From Gammaproteobacteria bacterium AqS3 (GTDB taxonomy: Bacteria; Pseudomonadota; Gammaproteobacteria; MEIF01; AqS3): a stretch of DNA of 64,000 nt. The translations under genes and the position numbers were made by a program. This document shows positions 49,509 to 57,455 of this stretch, in pieces. The stretch is from assembly GCA_001750645.1 (NCBI GenBank), contig MEIF01000006.1:1-64000 (forward strand), in the 5' to 3' direction. Each line of letters opens with the position of its first letter. Positions within the stretch are counted from its first letter, which is position 1. The notes beneath the pieces are model-generated. The model made no database searches, was not told where the DNA came from, and worked only from the letters and a program-made list of their open reading frames with translations.

Positions 49509-49546
49509 GCGCATTATTCCATCACTGGGGGTGGGCGATAATGCGC
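49509..49546. promoter_or_regulatory. Inverted repeat with back-to-back -10-like boxes
   Basis: GCGCATTAT (49509-49517) and ATAATGCGC (49538-49546) are perfect 9-bp arms 20 bases apart, in the 90-base space between the divergent M16 peptidase and CoA racemase genes. Each arm contains an outward-facing AATAAT/GATAAT -10-like box. It could be two symmetrical promoters, an operator, or both. Confidence 0.45.
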
Positions 49547-49572
49547 ACCGTCGAAAAGACGGCAGGACTGCG

Positions 49573-50700
49573 ATGGGACCTCTCAAAGGCGTGCGAATTC
49601 TCGAACTGGCCGGCATCGGCCCCGGCCCGTTTGCCGCCATGGTGCTGGCCGATCTGGGAGCCGAGGTGATCCGCATTGATCGGCGCAGCGGGGTCGGAGG
49701 TGGCAGCCGCCGGGACGTGCTGAACCGCGGGCGCCGCTCGATCGCCCTGGACCTGAAAAAACCCGAGGCGGTTGCGGCGGTGCTGCGATTGGCCGAGCGC
49801 TCCGATGCGCTGATCGAGGGCTTCCGCCCCGGCGTGACCGAGCGGCTCGGCCTGGGTCCCGAGGTCGTCGCCGAGTGCAATCCCAGACTGGTCTACGGAC
49901 GCATGACCGGCTGGGGCCAGACCGGCCCGCTGTCCCAGGCGGCCGGACACGACATCAACTACATCGCCCTCTCCGGCGCCTTGGGTGCGATCGCGCGCCA
50001 GGGCGAGGCGCCGCTGCCGCCGCTCAACCTGGTCGGCGATTTTGGCGGCGGCGGGATGTTTCTGGCGCTCGGCGTGGTGGCCGGCGTGCTGGAGGCGCGC
50101 AGCTCGGGCAAGGGTCAGGTCGTCGACGTCGCCATGACCGAGGGCTCGGCGATCCTGATGGCCATGCTCTACTCCATGCACGCCGGCGGGATGTGGTCGC
50201 TCGAGCCCGGCACCAACCTGCTGGACAGCGGCGCGCACTTCTACGACACCTACCGCTGCAGCGACGGCGAGTACATCGCCCTGGGCTCGATCGAGCCGCA
50301 GTTCTACGCCGAGCTGCGCGAGAAGGCCGGCCTGTCCGGCGCCGAGTTCGACGCCCAGATGGACCGGGAGGCCTGGCCCGAGCTCAAGGTCAAGCTCGCC
50401 GAGGTCATTGCGCGGAAATCCCGCGATGAATGGTGCGAGCTGATGGAGGGCAGCGATGTCTGCTTTGCCCCCGTGCTCAACATGGCCGAGGCGCCGAAGC
50501 ACCCGCACAACGTCGCGCGCGGGTCGTTCATCGAGGTGGAGGGTGCGGTGCAGCCGGCTCCGGCACCGAGGTTTTCGCGCACCGAGTGCGATGCACCGGC
50601 GCCGTCGGCGATCATCGGCGAGCACACCGACGAGGTGCTGGGCGAGTTCGGCTTCGGCGCAGATGAAATCGAGGCGCTGCGGGAAGCCGAGGCGATCTGA
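49573..50700 (+). CDS. Alpha-methylacyl-CoA racemase (CaiB/BaiF CoA-transferase family III)
   Basis: The 375-residue protein has the AMACR pattern. [20 protein letters not shown] and [11 protein letters not shown] open it, and [20 protein letters not shown] with [14 protein letters not shown] contains the His and Asp acid/base pair of the racemases. AMACR inverts 2-methylacyl-CoA esters so they can enter beta-oxidation. A formyl-type CoA-transferase is the alternative, but the GHDINY motif favours racemase. ATG 49573 fits the family start. Confidence 0.88.
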   Translation: MGPLKGVRILELAGIGPGPFAAMVLADLGAEVIRIDRRSGVGGGSRRDVLNRGRRSIALDLKKPEAVAAVLRLAERSDALIEGFRPGVTERLGLGPEVVAECNPRLVYGRMTGWGQTGPLSQAAGHDINYIALSGALGAIARQGEAPLPPLNLVGDFGGGGMFLALGVVAGVLEARSSGKGQVVDVAMTEGSAILMAMLYSMHAGGMWSLEPGTNLLDSGAHFYDTYRCSDGEYIALGSIEPQFYAELREKAGLSGAEFDAQMDREAWPELKVKLAEVIARKSRDEWCELMEGSDVCFAPVLNMAEAPKHPHNVARGSFIEVEGAVQPAPAPRFSRTECDAPAPSAIIGEHTDEVLGEFGFGADEIEALREAEAI

Positions 50701-50731
50701 GAGGGCTGCGTGCTTCGGCGGGAGCGGCTGG

Positions 50732-51013
50732 ATGTCGGGTGACGCCGAACTGACGCTGGTGCTCTACGGCCGCCGGCAGTGCCATCTGTGCGATCTGGCC
50801 GAGCGCGAGCTCGCCGTGCTGCGGCAGGCCGGCGCCGCCGAATGGCAGCTGCGGTGCGTCGATGTCGACACCTCCCCGGAACTGGCGGCGCGCTACGGTC
50901 TGCGCGTTCCGGTGCTGCGCTGTCCCGACGGCAGCGAGCTGGACTGGCCGTTCCGCGCTGCGCAGATCCGCCGCGCGCTGGGAGCGGGCGCCGCCGGGGG
51001 GTCGGCCTCGTGA
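50732..51013 (+). CDS. Glutaredoxin-like (DUF836-type) thioredoxin-fold protein
   Basis: The 93-residue protein has [20 protein letters not shown] with a CxxC redox pair, then [20 protein letters not shown] with the cis-Pro loop. Such proteins are small, cytoplasmic and of unknown partner. It overlaps ttcA by four bases (GTGA), suggesting a link to its Fe-S/thiol chemistry, which is inference. Confidence 0.85.
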   Translation: MSGDAELTLVLYGRRQCHLCDLAERELAVLRQAGAAEWQLRCVDVDTSPELAARYGLRVPVLRCPDGSELDWPFRAAQIRRALGAGAAGGSAS

Positions 51014-51927
51014 ACCGGCGCGCCCCCGACCCCCGCCTGTTTCGGCAGCTGCGCCGGCAGGTCGGCACCGCCGTCGAGCGCTATCAGATGATCGCCGAGG
51101 GCGATCTCGTCATGGTCTGTCTGTCCGGCGGCAAGGACTCCTACCTGATGCTCGACGTGCTGATGAGCCTGCAGCGCGCCGCCCCGGTCGACTTCGAGCT
51201 GATTGCGGTCAATCTGGATCAAAAACAGCCCGGCTTTCCCGAGCACGTCCTGCCCGAATACCTCGAGCGGCTCGGCGTGCGCTGGCGCATCGTCGAGCAG
51301 GACACCTACAGCATCGTCAAGCGCGTCGTCCCCGAGGGCAAGACGATGTGCTCGCTCTGCAGCCGGCTGCGGCGCGGCGTGCTCTACCGCACCGCCGAGG
51401 AGCTCGGCGCCAGCAAGATCGCCCTGGGGCACCACCGCGAGGACGCCATTGAGACGCTGTTCCTCAACATGTTCAACGGCGGGACGCTCAAGACCATGCC
51501 GCCGGCGCTGCGCAGCGACGACGGCCGCCATGTCGTCATCCGCCCGCTCTACCAGTGCCGCGAGAAGGACATTGCCCGCTATGCGCGCGGCGCCGGCTAC
51601 CCGATCATTCCCTGCGACCTGTGCGGCTCCCAGGAACACCTGGCCAGGGCGCAGCTGAAGCGGATGCTCGCCGAGTGGGATCGCCGGCACCCCGGGCGGC
51701 TCGAGAGCCTGGCGCGCAGCATTACCAAAGTGACCCCGTCGCACCTGGCCGACGACGCGCTGTTCGATTTCGCCGGGCTGTCGGCCGCCGACGGCGGGGG
51801 CGTTGGCGAGGCCGTCACCGGCTGGCTGAAATCGCGCGAGATCCTCGCCAGCGACGCCGGGGCGCCGGGCGGTGCGGCTGATGGCGCCGCTGATCGGGAC
51901 GAGGCTGACTCGGTCAAATTAATCTGA
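51010..51927 (+). CDS. ttcA: tRNA-cytidine(32) 2-sulfurtransferase TtcA
   Basis: TtcA (305 residues) makes 2-thiocytidine 32 in tRNA using ATP and a 4Fe-4S cluster. [18 protein letters not shown] is the PP-loop. [20 protein letters not shown] supplies the first Cxx[16 protein letters not shown] follows, and [15 protein letters not shown] is a second Cys pair. GTG 51010 overlaps the upstream glutaredoxin-like gene. The final 30 residues are Ala/Asp/Gly-rich and not conserved. Confidence 0.94.
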   Translation: MNRRAPDPRLFRQLRRQVGTAVERYQMIAEGDLVMVCLSGGKDSYLMLDVLMSLQRAAPVDFELIAVNLDQKQPGFPEHVLPEYLERLGVRWRIVEQDTYSIVKRVVPEGKTMCSLCSRLRRGVLYRTAEELGASKIALGHHREDAIETLFLNMFNGGTLKTMPPALRSDDGRHVVIRPLYQCREKDIARYARGAGYPIIPCDLCGSQEHLARAQLKRMLAEWDRRHPGRLESLARSITKVTPSHLADDALFDFAGLSAADGGGVGEAVTGWLKSREILASDAGAPGGAADGAADRDEADSVKLI

Positions 51928-52133
51928 GCACTCCGCAGTCAATGAACGCACCTGCCGCAGGGCAATGGCACCGTGGTCGGAGCCCCGCAGCGAGGGGCAG
52001 CTCGGGGCGAAAGTCGTCAAGACAGCCGACGGGGAGGCCCCGCAGGGGTTCATTGCCGACGCCGTGGGGCGGGGAACTTCTGCTGAGACACTGCCCGCAG
52101 CAATCTATTCTTTAGCAGGTAATAAGAGTGAAC

Positions 52134-52379
52134 TTAAGCGGTTTGGCTTCGCGCAGTTGGGATGCGCTCTTTTAGGGGGGAGTCAGAGCAGAGCAGAGAA
52201 TTTGACCAGCCGGTCTTTCGGTCAGGGTTTGCCAAATGATCACGGAGCAATACGAGACACTGGCCGCAGCCCTCTCCCAAGCCGAAGCGCAGACGAAGAT
52301 CATTGGCCTCTGTGCAGCCCTCTTGGATGGCTTGATCGATCTCGCTAATACGCACACCCGTGCAGTTGCAGAAGAACAT
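52134..52379 (-). CDS. bfd: Bacterioferritin-associated ferredoxin (Bfd-like 2Fe-2S protein)
   Basis: The 81-residue protein begins MFFCNCTGVRISEIDQAI and has FGLGEGCGQC, giving the four Cys (4, 6, 38, 41) of the Bfd 2Fe-2S fold. Bfd reduces bacterioferritin to release stored iron. The last 22 residues are not family-like. A Fur-like site lies about 45 bases upstream (52422-52440) with TAAAAT between it and the gene, as expected for iron repression. No bacterioferritin gene is in the window. Confidence 0.8.
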   Translation of the reverse strand: MFFCNCTGVRISEIDQAIQEGCTEANDLRLRFGLGEGCGQCLVLLRDHLANPDRKTGWSNSLLCSDSPLKERIPTARSQTA

Positions 52380-52421
52380 GACCAGTCCGGGGACGCTTCA
52401 AAAGCGGCGGATTTTAGCATG

Positions 52422-52440
52422 AATGCGAATGGTTCTCATT
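52422..52440 (-). promoter_or_regulatory. Candidate Fur box upstream of bfd
   Basis: Read on the minus strand, AATGAGAACCATTCGCATT matches the 7-1-7 inverted pattern TGATAATnATTATCA at about eleven of fourteen positions. A -10-like TAAAAT (complement 52411-52416) follows toward bfd, so repressor binding would cover the promoter. Confidence 0.55.
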
Positions 52441-52540
52441 TATATTCAAATTTCGGGAATTTATATATATAAGAACACGCTTGTGATTCGCTGTGATTTG
52501 CTCGGTTTCAATACTGCAGGCCGCATCGACTTGATAACCC

Positions 52541-53761
52541 TCAGCGCCGGACTTCAACGACACTCAGCTGAAAATGCCTGGCGATATAAGTCGGGGTTAG
52601 GTCGCGACCGATGTCGGCGAATCCGAACAGGGCTCTGGGAAACTTCAGGGTCAGACTGTAGCTGCCATCGGGTTCAATCGGCCCGCCAGAATTACCTGTT
52701 CCAGCTGTGCCGCCGTCGGTTTCGGCGCGCAGCCGAAAGTTGGCCAGTCGGTATGAGCCCTTCCAGACGTATGAGACTTTCAGCTCGTGGGTGCTGATCA
52801 CGCTGGCGCGGTAAATCGTCAGCGCCCGACTGACAGCGCTGCGCTCATCATCCAGGTGCCTGGCCAGGCGAATTCGATCCTCCTTGTCGCGGGCGCTTTT
52901 CGCGTCTTCGAAAGTCTCCTCAATGCCGACTTTGCGAAACAGGTCATCGTCTTGGGGGACGCCGGCGGGCCGCCAATTGCGCGCATGTCTGCGCAACACG
53001 GTTTCGTAGTCGGGATTGCGCTGATTGGGCGAGTAGTAGCCGAGCAGATTCTGCCCCTGCTGCTGAAGCAGTTTCAGGCGGGCCGGGCTCACAGGATGCA
53101 ACTGCACAAGCGGCGACGATTCTTCGGGGGTCTGCCCGGACGACCACAGCGTGTGAGCGGAGCGAGGGTCGTATCCGGCCAAGGCGGTGTAGAGCTGCCC
53201 CATGATGTCCGCCTCCTGCTCCTGCTTGGGCGTGAATGAAATGGTTTGAAACGGCGCCCCTGATGTCGACTGGGCCAATTGCCGGGTCAGTTGATGCGCG
53301 TGGCGGATGTGCCCGCCGTGATTGGCAGCCAGATGTCCGAGAGCGTGGGCAAAGGCGGCTGCGACGGCATCATCCCTGAACTGCTCGACCAGACCGGAAT
53401 GCACGAACAGGTATGTCCCCCCGGTGGTGAACAGGCCGGGTTTGTCGTTTTGCAGCACGATGAGTTTCCAGTCTTCGGAGCGAAAGTGCGAGGCCGCCAG
53501 CACGCGCTGGAAAATGCGGCGGGCCTGGGCGACGGTGGCGCGGTTGGTCTGTCCCACAGCGCCCCGCAGGGCGAGCGCTCTGAGAACCTCGGCGGCCAGG
53601 GCATTGCCTGCGCGCGCACCGGGCTGGCGTTCAACTGCGCGATAGAGGGTTTCCAGCGGGCGCTCGGGGGATGCCAGGGCGCTGAAGTCGCGTTCGGGCG
53701 AAGTGTCGACGGCCGCACAGCCGGTGCATAAAAGCAGCACGCCCGACCACACTCGCACCAA
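52541..53761 (-). CDS. M48-family-like lipoprotein lacking the catalytic Glu
   Basis: The 406-residue protein has a lipoprotein signal (GVLLLCTGC) and an M48-like peptidase domain. The zinc helix reads AFAHALGHLAANH: HALGH at residues 139-143 replaces HExxH, with Ala (GCT, 53342-53344 on the complement) where the catalytic Glu belongs. The downstream Glu ligand remains in QEQEADIMG. Catalysis is therefore probably lost while zinc binding may persist. The C-terminal 180 residues hold no domain I know. It may be a chaperone-like relative of BepA/LoiP. The start is TTG 53761. Confidence 0.78.
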   Translation of the reverse strand: MVRVWSGVLLLCTGCAAVDTSPERDFSALASPERPLETLYRAVERQPGARAGNALAAEVLRALALRGAVGQTNRATVAQARRIFQRVLAASHFRSEDWKLIVLQNDKPGLFTTGGTYLFVHSGLVEQFRDDAVAAAFAHALGHLAANHGGHIRHAHQLTRQLAQSTSGAPFQTISFTPKQEQEADIMGQLYTALAGYDPRSAHTLWSSGQTPEESSPLVQLHPVSPARLKLLQQQGQNLLGYYSPNQRNPDYETVLRRHARNWRPAGVPQDDDLFRKVGIEETFEDAKSARDKEDRIRLARHLDDERSAVSRALTIYRASVISTHELKVSYVWKGSYRLANFRLRAETDGGTAGTGNSGGPIEPDGSYSLTLKFPRALFGFADIGRDLTPTYIARHFQLSVVEVRR

Positions 53762-53844
53762 TGCTTCACCCTTTATTCGCCGGGCTATATTAGCCGCAGG
53801 GCGTGCGGGTAAAATTGCCGAGTTGCGTTTGCCGGCGCCGGGTC

Positions 53845-54327
53845 ATGGCTGAAAACAAAAACATCATCAATCAGCGCGATCGGCTTGCCAGTCCCTGCAT
53901 GGGCATCTGCACGACAACTTACGGCGATCCGGTTTGCAAGGGCTGCAAGCGGTTTGTCCACGAGATCGCCGACTGGAGCGCCTACAGCGAGGGGCAGCGC
54001 ACAGCGGTTAGTGAGCGGCTTCAGAATCAGGCGCGAAATGCGGTGCTGAGCTACTTTCGCATCGTGGATGAGAAGGCTCTCTGGAGTTATGTCGAGCAGG
54101 AAAACCGGGTGCGCTACTACCCTGATTGGTGCCCCGAGCACACGGTTTTTCAATTGCTGTTCTACCGCATTTTTTCCGGGTTTGAGGCGCTCAGAGAGTG
54201 CGGTGTCGAGCCGCTTCCAGAATACCGGTCACAGAGCCTTGAAGAATTGGTTCAGCACGTCGATTCGCTCTACAACCGGCTCGGTCAGGACTATTACAAC
54301 GATCACGTCGTTTCTCAGCAGGGGTAG
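53845..54327 (+). CDS. DUF1289 protein
   Basis: The 160-residue protein carries the DUF1289 pattern LASPCMGICTTTYGDPVCKG, then CKRFVHEIADWSAYSE, with four Cys likely to bind metal or a cluster. The following 90 residues (VRYYPDWCPEHTVFQLLFYR) are helical. Function is unknown. ATG 53845 was chosen; the upstream ATG at 53803 adds a Cys/Arg-rich piece outside the family. It diverges from the M48-like lipoprotein gene. Confidence 0.82.
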   Translation: MAENKNIINQRDRLASPCMGICTTTYGDPVCKGCKRFVHEIADWSAYSEGQRTAVSERLQNQARNAVLSYFRIVDEKALWSYVEQENRVRYYPDWCPEHTVFQLLFYRIFSGFEALRECGVEPLPEYRSQSLEELVQHVDSLYNRLGQDYYNDHVVSQQG

Positions 54328-54340
54328 CAGGGCGGCGTTT

Positions 54341-55069
54341 TTAGCGGATTGGGAATTCGATCAGCTCGCAGCGTTTGTCATCAGCCTCGATACACCAGCC
54401 CGTTCTGTCCCAGTCGCCCAGAACAAACCGGCGGCGGCTGCCCGCCAATTGGTGCACGGCGGGGCGGTGCGTGTGGCCGTGAATGAGCAGCCGGACATCG
54501 TATTCGGCCATGACGGCATCGACGGCGGCAGGTGCGACATCAAGGATCATCTCGCTGCCCGACTGTCTCAGGGTTCCCGCGGCCTGCCGGCTCTCCTCGC
54601 GCATGCCCACGGCCAGTTTGCGACGCTCGTCAAGAGGGCGACCGAGAAATGCTGCGCACCATTCGGGACGACGCATGCGCTCGCGCGCCGCTTGGTAGTC
54701 AATGTCATCGGTGCACAGCTGATCACCGTGGATCAGCAGCGCCGGCTCGCCGGCGACCTCAAGCATTAAATACTCGGGCAGAACCGTAGCGCCGGAGCGC
54801 GCTGTGAAACCCTCGCCGATCAGGAAATCGCGGTTGCCGTGCTGAATGCCGACGCTCATGCCTCGGCGAGCGCACTCGCTGATTCCCTCCAGTACGGGAT
54901 CGACCCAGGACTCGTTTTCGTCGTCTCCAATCCAGGCGTCGAACAGGTCCCCCAAGATCAGCAGCTCGTCAAAATGGCGCGTGCGCACCCGCAGCAATTC
55001 AAGCAGTGCAGCGATGCGCTCGGGGGCATTGGCATGCAGGTGAAGATCGGAGATCAGGAGGCGCTTCAC
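54341..55069 (-). CDS. lpxH: UDP-2,3-diacylglucosamine diphosphatase LpxH
   Basis: LpxH (242 residues) cleaves UDP-2,3-diacylglucosamine to lipid X in lipid A synthesis, at the inner membrane face. The calcineurin-like metal motifs are LLISDLHLHA, LGDLFDAWIGDD, HGNRDF, IHGDQL and LIHGHTHRPAVH. I prefer GTG 55069, which gives the normal length; a TTG at 55096 adds nine residues including two Cys. Confidence 0.94.
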   Translation of the reverse strand: MKRLLISDLHLHANAPERIAALLELLRVRTRHFDELLILGDLFDAWIGDDENESWVDPVLEGISECARRGMSVGIQHGNRDFLIGEGFTARSGATVLPEYLMLEVAGEPALLIHGDQLCTDDIDYQAARERMRRPEWCAAFLGRPLDERRKLAVGMREESRQAAGTLRQSGSEMILDVAPAAVDAVMAEYDVRLLIHGHTHRPAVHQLAGSRRRFVLGDWDRTGWCIEADDKRCELIEFPIR

Positions 55070-55128
55070 ACAGGCGGGTGCATCGCATTGCGGCAATAAT
55101 AGCCGCCGCCCGCAGACTGCACTGCCGA

Positions 55129-56523
55129 ATGCTGCGCATTTTCAACAGTCACAGCGGCGTTCTCGAGACTTTTGCACCGCTCGACCCCCCGAAACTGGGC
55201 ATTTATGTCTGCGGCATCACGGTCTATGACCGCTGCCATCTCGGGCATGCGCGGTCTTTCGTGGCCTTTGACGCAATCGTTCGTTATCTGCGTTTTAGCG
55301 GGTATCAGGTCAACTATGTGCGCAACATCACCGACATTGACGACAAGATGATTGCAGCGGCGCTGCAGAACACGGAGCCCGTTGCAGAGCTGGCACAGCG
55401 CATGATTGATCTCATGGATCGGGACCTTCACCGTCTCGGCCTGGCCGCACCCGACGCCGAACCGCGCGCCACCGGCCACATTGCTCAGATGATTGACATG
55501 ATCGAGCGTCTGATCGCCGCCGCTCACGCCTACCCCTCCGGCGGAGATGTCTACTTCAGCGTGCGCAGCGATCCCGAATACGGCAGCCTGAGCCGGCGCG
55601 GGCTGGATGCGATGCAGCCCGAAGACCCGGACACCGAGCGCCGCAAGCGGGACCCTCTGGACTTTGCCCTGTGGAAGGCCGAGAAGCCCGGCGAGCCGGC
55701 TTGGGATTCGCCCTGGGGGCGGGGCCGGCCGGGCTGGCACATCGAGTGCTCGGCGATGTCGGAGCACCACTTGGGCGAGAGTTTTGACATACACGGCGGC
55801 GGGGTGGATCTGAAATTTCCCCACCACGAAAACGAGATCGCCCAGAGTCGCTGCGGCAGCCCCGGGGAGTTCGCCCGGATCTGGATGCACACCGGGCCGC
55901 TGCAGGCCTCCGATGGCGAGAAGATGTCCAAGTCTCTGGGCAATCAGACGGTGCTGTCCGATGTGCTCGATGCGCATCCGGCCGAGGCGGTCTACCTGTT
56001 TCTGCTGGGCGCGCACTACCGCAGTCCGATGGAGTATTCCGACGCGCTGATTGCCGAGGCCGCGCGCGGGCTGCGCAGGCTATACGGTGCACTGCGAGCG
56101 GCGCCTCCCGGCGGCAGCGTGATCGACAGCGAAGTCGAGCGCTTTCGCACCGTGATGGACGATGATTTCAACACCGCCGAGGCTCGCTCAGTGCTGTTTG
56201 ATCTCGCCCGGCAGATCAACAGAGAGAGCGGCGGGGCAGCTCGGCGAGCGGCCGATCTGGCGGCGACGCTGCGACATCTGGGCGGGGTGTTCGGTCTGCT
56301 CCAGGCGGATCCGGAAGATTTCCTGCGGCGCAGCGGCAGCGGGAGCGGGAGCGGGGCGAGGGAGTCGCTCAATGAAGCTGACATCGAGGCGCTGATTGCC
56401 GAGCGCACCGGCGCCCGCAGCGAGGGGGATTTCGCCCGCGCCGACGCCATTCGCGATCAGCTCGCCGCCCAGGGCGTGGTGCTGCTGGACAGCGCTGAGG
56501 GCACGCGCTGGGAGCGCAGCTGA
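55129..56523 (+). CDS. cysS: Cysteinyl-tRNA synthetase
   Basis: This is a class I synthetase of 464 residues. YVCGITVYDRCHLGHARSFV has the zinc Cys and the HIGH-type motif HLGH. HIECSAMSEHHLGESFDIHG gives further zinc ligands, and ASDGEKMSKSLGNQ contains KMSKS. A Gly/Ser run (SGSGSGSG) links the C-terminal helical domain that ends WERS. ATG 55129 diverges from lpxH. Confidence 0.97.
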   Translation: MLRIFNSHSGVLETFAPLDPPKLGIYVCGITVYDRCHLGHARSFVAFDAIVRYLRFSGYQVNYVRNITDIDDKMIAAALQNTEPVAELAQRMIDLMDRDLHRLGLAAPDAEPRATGHIAQMIDMIERLIAAAHAYPSGGDVYFSVRSDPEYGSLSRRGLDAMQPEDPDTERRKRDPLDFALWKAEKPGEPAWDSPWGRGRPGWHIECSAMSEHHLGESFDIHGGGVDLKFPHHENEIAQSRCGSPGEFARIWMHTGPLQASDGEKMSKSLGNQTVLSDVLDAHPAEAVYLFLLGAHYRSPMEYSDALIAEAARGLRRLYGALRAAPPGGSVIDSEVERFRTVMDDDFNTAEARSVLFDLARQINRESGGAARRAADLAATLRHLGGVFGLLQADPEDFLRRSGSGSGSGARESLNEADIEALIAERTGARSEGDFARADAIRDQLAAQGVVLLDSAEGTRWERS

Positions 56524-56527
56524 GGCT

Positions 56528-56576
56528 CTGTCAAAACTGTCAAAACCCTGCCGGTCAGCTGCCGGTCAGCTGCCGG
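56528..56576 (+). repeat. Short direct repeats between cysS and folD
   Basis: CTGTCAAAA occurs twice in tandem (56528-56545), and CTGCCGGTCAG occurs twice (56548-56569) plus a partial third copy (56570-56576) that enters the folD 3' end. These look like slippage products in a convergent 3' region; no terminator hairpin with a T run is seen. Confidence 0.7.
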
Positions 56577-57429
56577 GATGAATTCCGGCGGTGCGCTCGG
56601 CGGCCTGCAGCGTGTTTTCGATCAGCGCCGATATCGTCATCGGCCCGACCCCGCCGGGCACCGGCGTATAGGCTGAGACGCGCTCAATCAGGGCGGCATT
56701 CAGATCGATGTCGCCGCAGCGGTCAGCGGGGTGGTAGCCGGCGTCGATCGCCACCGCATCATCGGCTATCCACTCGCCTGGAATGAAGCGGGGGCGCCCC
56801 AGGGCGGCCACCACCAGATCGGCGCTGCGCACGACATCGGCAAGGTCGCGCGTGCGCGAGTGGCAGATGCTGACGGTGCAGTTGGCATTCAGCAGCATGG
56901 CCGCCATCGGCTTGCCGAGAATCGGGCTGCGGCCGACGACGACGGCGTGACGGCCGGAGAGCTCAATGCCGTAGTGCGCCAGCATTCGCATGATGCCGGT
57001 CGGCGTCGCCGAGCCGTAGGCGTCCAGACCCATGCTGAGCCGGCCAAAACCGGTGCAGGTGACCCCGTCGGTGTCCTTCTCCGCGCGGATGGCGTCAAAG
57101 CAGGCGCGCTCGTCGATCTGCCCGGGCACGGGGTGCTGCAGCAGGATGCCGCTGACCGAGGGGTCCTGGTTGAGCTGCTCGATCTGCTCCAGCAGGGCTT
57201 CGGTGGTGGTGTCCTGGCCGAGGACAATGGCGCGCGAATCGATGCCGATCTTGCGGCAGGCGTTCTGTTTCATGCGCACATAAGTGGCCGATGCGGGGTC
57301 CTCTCCGACCAAAATCGTCGCCAGAACGGGCGCCTGGGCGCCGGAGCGGAGCAGCTGTGAGACCCGCACGGACATGGCTTCGGCGCGTTCGGCGGCGAGT
57401 CGGGAACCATTAAGCTCCAGGGCGGGCAC
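56566..57429 (-). CDS. folD: Methylenetetrahydrofolate dehydrogenase/cyclohydrolase FolD
   Basis: FolD (287 residues) interconverts methylene-, methenyl- and formyl-tetrahydrofolate with NADP. TYVRMKQNACRKIGIDSR has the catalytic Lys, GILLQHPVPGQID the folate site, VVVGRSPILGKPMAAMLL the NADP loop and TPVPGGVGPMTISALIENTL the end. The start is GTG 57429. It converges on cysS. Confidence 0.96.
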   Translation of the reverse strand: MPALELNGSRLAAERAEAMSVRVSQLLRSGAQAPVLATILVGEDPASATYVRMKQNACRKIGIDSRAIVLGQDTTTEALLEQIEQLNQDPSVSGILLQHPVPGQIDERACFDAIRAEKDTDGVTCTGFGRLSMGLDAYGSATPTGIMRMLAHYGIELSGRHAVVVGRSPILGKPMAAMLLNANCTVSICHSRTRDLADVVRSADLVVAALGRPRFIPGEWIADDAVAIDAGYHPADRCGDIDLNAALIERVSAYTPVPGGVGPMTISALIENTLQAAERTAGIHPGS

Positions 57430-57455
57430 AGCGACTCTGCGTGCGGAAGCGGGGG

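Noticed and set aside
51965-52348. Plus-strand frame of 127 codons between ttcA and bfd
   Set aside because: It covers the bfd gene on the other strand, which has the diagnostic Cys pattern; no domain is visible in the plus frame.
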